This document shows positions 12,364 through 13,057 of a stretch of 13,057 nt of DNA, in pieces (position 1 is the stretch's first letter; each line of letters opens with the position of its first letter). The translations under genes were made by a program, and so were the position numbers. A model generated the notes under the pieces. That model saw only the letters and a list, made by a program, of their open reading frames with translations, was not told the origin of the DNA and did no database searches. Source of the DNA: PALSA-607 sp036510735 (GTDB lineage: Bacteria > Actinomycetota > Actinomycetes > Acidothermales > Acidothermaceae); the NCBI GenBank assembly GCA_036510735.1, contig DATCDK010000212.1, positions 1 to 13,057 on the forward strand. Reading direction: 5' to 3'.

Positions 12364-13057
12364 CTAACCGAGGCCGAGGGCGGCTTTCACATCGGTGCCG
12401 ATGTCGGTCAGCACCTCGCGTGCCAGCGTCCGTGCGTTGTCGACCGACGCCGTCACGGAGACCACGAGTTCCAGGTAGCACTTCAGCTTGGGCTCTGTCC
12501 CACTCGGCCTGACCACAACACGCCCCTGTCCGCAGCCGCGCGAAGCACCGTCGAGCCAGTAGCGCAGCCCGTCCGTCGGTGGCAGGCCACCCGCACCGAC
12601 CGAAAGGTCGTCGGCCCCAACAACAGGCAGACCCCCGAGCGTGGACGGCGGAGCAGCGCGCAGTCGCTCAACTGCGGCGCCGATGAGCGAAAGGTCGGAC
12701 ACCCGAACCGACACCTGATCGGTCGCGTGCAACCCGTACTCGCGCGCAAGCTCGTCAAGACGCAAAACGAGCGATGACCCAGCAGCCTGGAGCGTCGCCG
12801 CCAACAGAGCGACAAGCAACGCGGCGCTGATGCCGTCCTTGTCGCGGGTCAAGTACGGGGCCACGCAATAGCCGAGCGCCTCTTCGTACCCGTACACGAG
12901 GTCTGGATGCGCATGAACGATCCACTTGAAGCCGGTCAGTGTTTCGGAGTACGCCATCCCGTGCCGGGCAGCCATCTCAGACAGCAACGACGACGACACG
13001 ATCGACGTCGCGTACCGACCGGAAACCCCTTGCGACAAAAGGAAATCGGCTAGCAGC
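12364..13057 (-). CDS. C-terminal part of a PmmB-like phosphoglucomutase/phosphomannomutase
   Basis: The frame is open to the right edge, so only the last roughly 231 residues are visible. They match the alpha-D-phosphohexomutase family, close in pattern to mycobacterial PmmB. SIVSSSLLSEMAARHG, ETLTGFKWI and GYEEALGYCV (the sugar-specificity loop, coded near 12891-12862) are followed by RDKDGISAALLVALLAA, YGLHATDQVSVRV, and the phosphate-binding loop RPSGTEPKLKCYLE near the C-terminus. The phosphoserine and metal-binding loops lie outside the window. Family members move phosphate between C1 and C6 of hexoses or C1 and C5 of pentoses. In actinobacterial nucleoside-salvage clusters this type probably serves as a phosphopentomutase feeding DeoC; the deoC operon about 4.6 kb away supports that, as inference. 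Phosphomannomutase activity is the alternative. The secreted CWB2 gene follows 85 bases downstream on the same strand. Confidence 0.88.
   Translation of the reverse strand, partial: LLADFLLSQGVSGRYATSIVSSSLLSEMAARHGMAYSETLTGFKWIVHAHPDLVYGYEEALGYCVAPYLTRDKDGISAALLVALLAATLQAAGSSLVLRLDELAREYGLHATDQVSVRVSDLSLIGAAVERLRAAPPSTLGGLPVVGADDLSVGAGGLPPTDGLRYWLDGASRGCGQGRVVVRPSGTEPKLKCYLELVVSVTASVDNARTLAREVLTDIGTDVKAALGLG

Noticed and set aside
1..13057. CRISPR array, tRNA, rRNA, insertion sequence or toxin-antitoxin pair
   Set aside because: No regularly spaced repeats, tRNA-like cloverleaf, transposase, terminal inverted repeats or small toxin pair were seen on either strand.

Overview
The window is GC-rich, tightly packed bacterial DNA that looks actinobacterial (Actinomycetota). 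The signs are GC-ending codons, frequent GTG starts, -10 boxes placed for leaderless transcripts, a mycobacterial-type phospho-sugar mutase, a CWB2 cell-wall-binding surface protein and PadR/permease-prefix gene pairs. No rRNA, tRNA, IS element, CRISPR array or phage gene was seen. Genus cannot be assigned from this sequence.

Layout. (1) Positions 2-1759, plus strand: the C-terminus of an integral membrane protein with a hairpin on its stop codon, then a single-TM exported beta-propeller-like protein of unknown function. (2) Positions 1930-4196, minus strand: two regulator/effector pairs, each joined by an ATGA overlap. They are PadR plus a four-TM permease-prefix protein, and an ArsR-type repressor plus an AHSA1/SRPBCC protein. 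The ArsR pair has a perfect 20-bp palindrome between its -35 and -10 boxes. (3) Positions 4493-7792, minus strand: a deoxyribose-phosphate catabolic operon, deoC - aldehyde dehydrogenase - shortened aldehyde-dehydrogenase-like protein lacking the catalytic half. (4) Positions 7894-10352, plus strand and divergent from deoC: a soluble chemoreceptor (MCP) without TM segments, overlapping by ATGA a Gfo/Idh/MocA sugar-type oxidoreductase. (5) Positions 10368-13057, minus strand: a secreted propeller plus CWB2 protein, then the C-terminal part of a PmmB-like phospho-sugar mutase that runs off the right edge.

How the genes work together. DeoC cleaves 2-deoxyribose-5-phosphate to glyceraldehyde-3-phosphate and acetaldehyde; the full-length ALDH is placed to oxidise the acetaldehyde. 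The PmmB-like mutase may supply the (deoxy)ribose-5-phosphate, because such mutases commonly sit in actinobacterial nucleoside-salvage clusters with deoC. The MCP/oxidoreductase pair and the CWB2 gene lie between these parts and look like an accessory insertion. The most unusual points are the soluble MCP translationally coupled to an oxidoreductase, the cysteine-free ALDH paralogue kept beside an intact ALDH, and the ArsR/SRPBCC operator-promoter.
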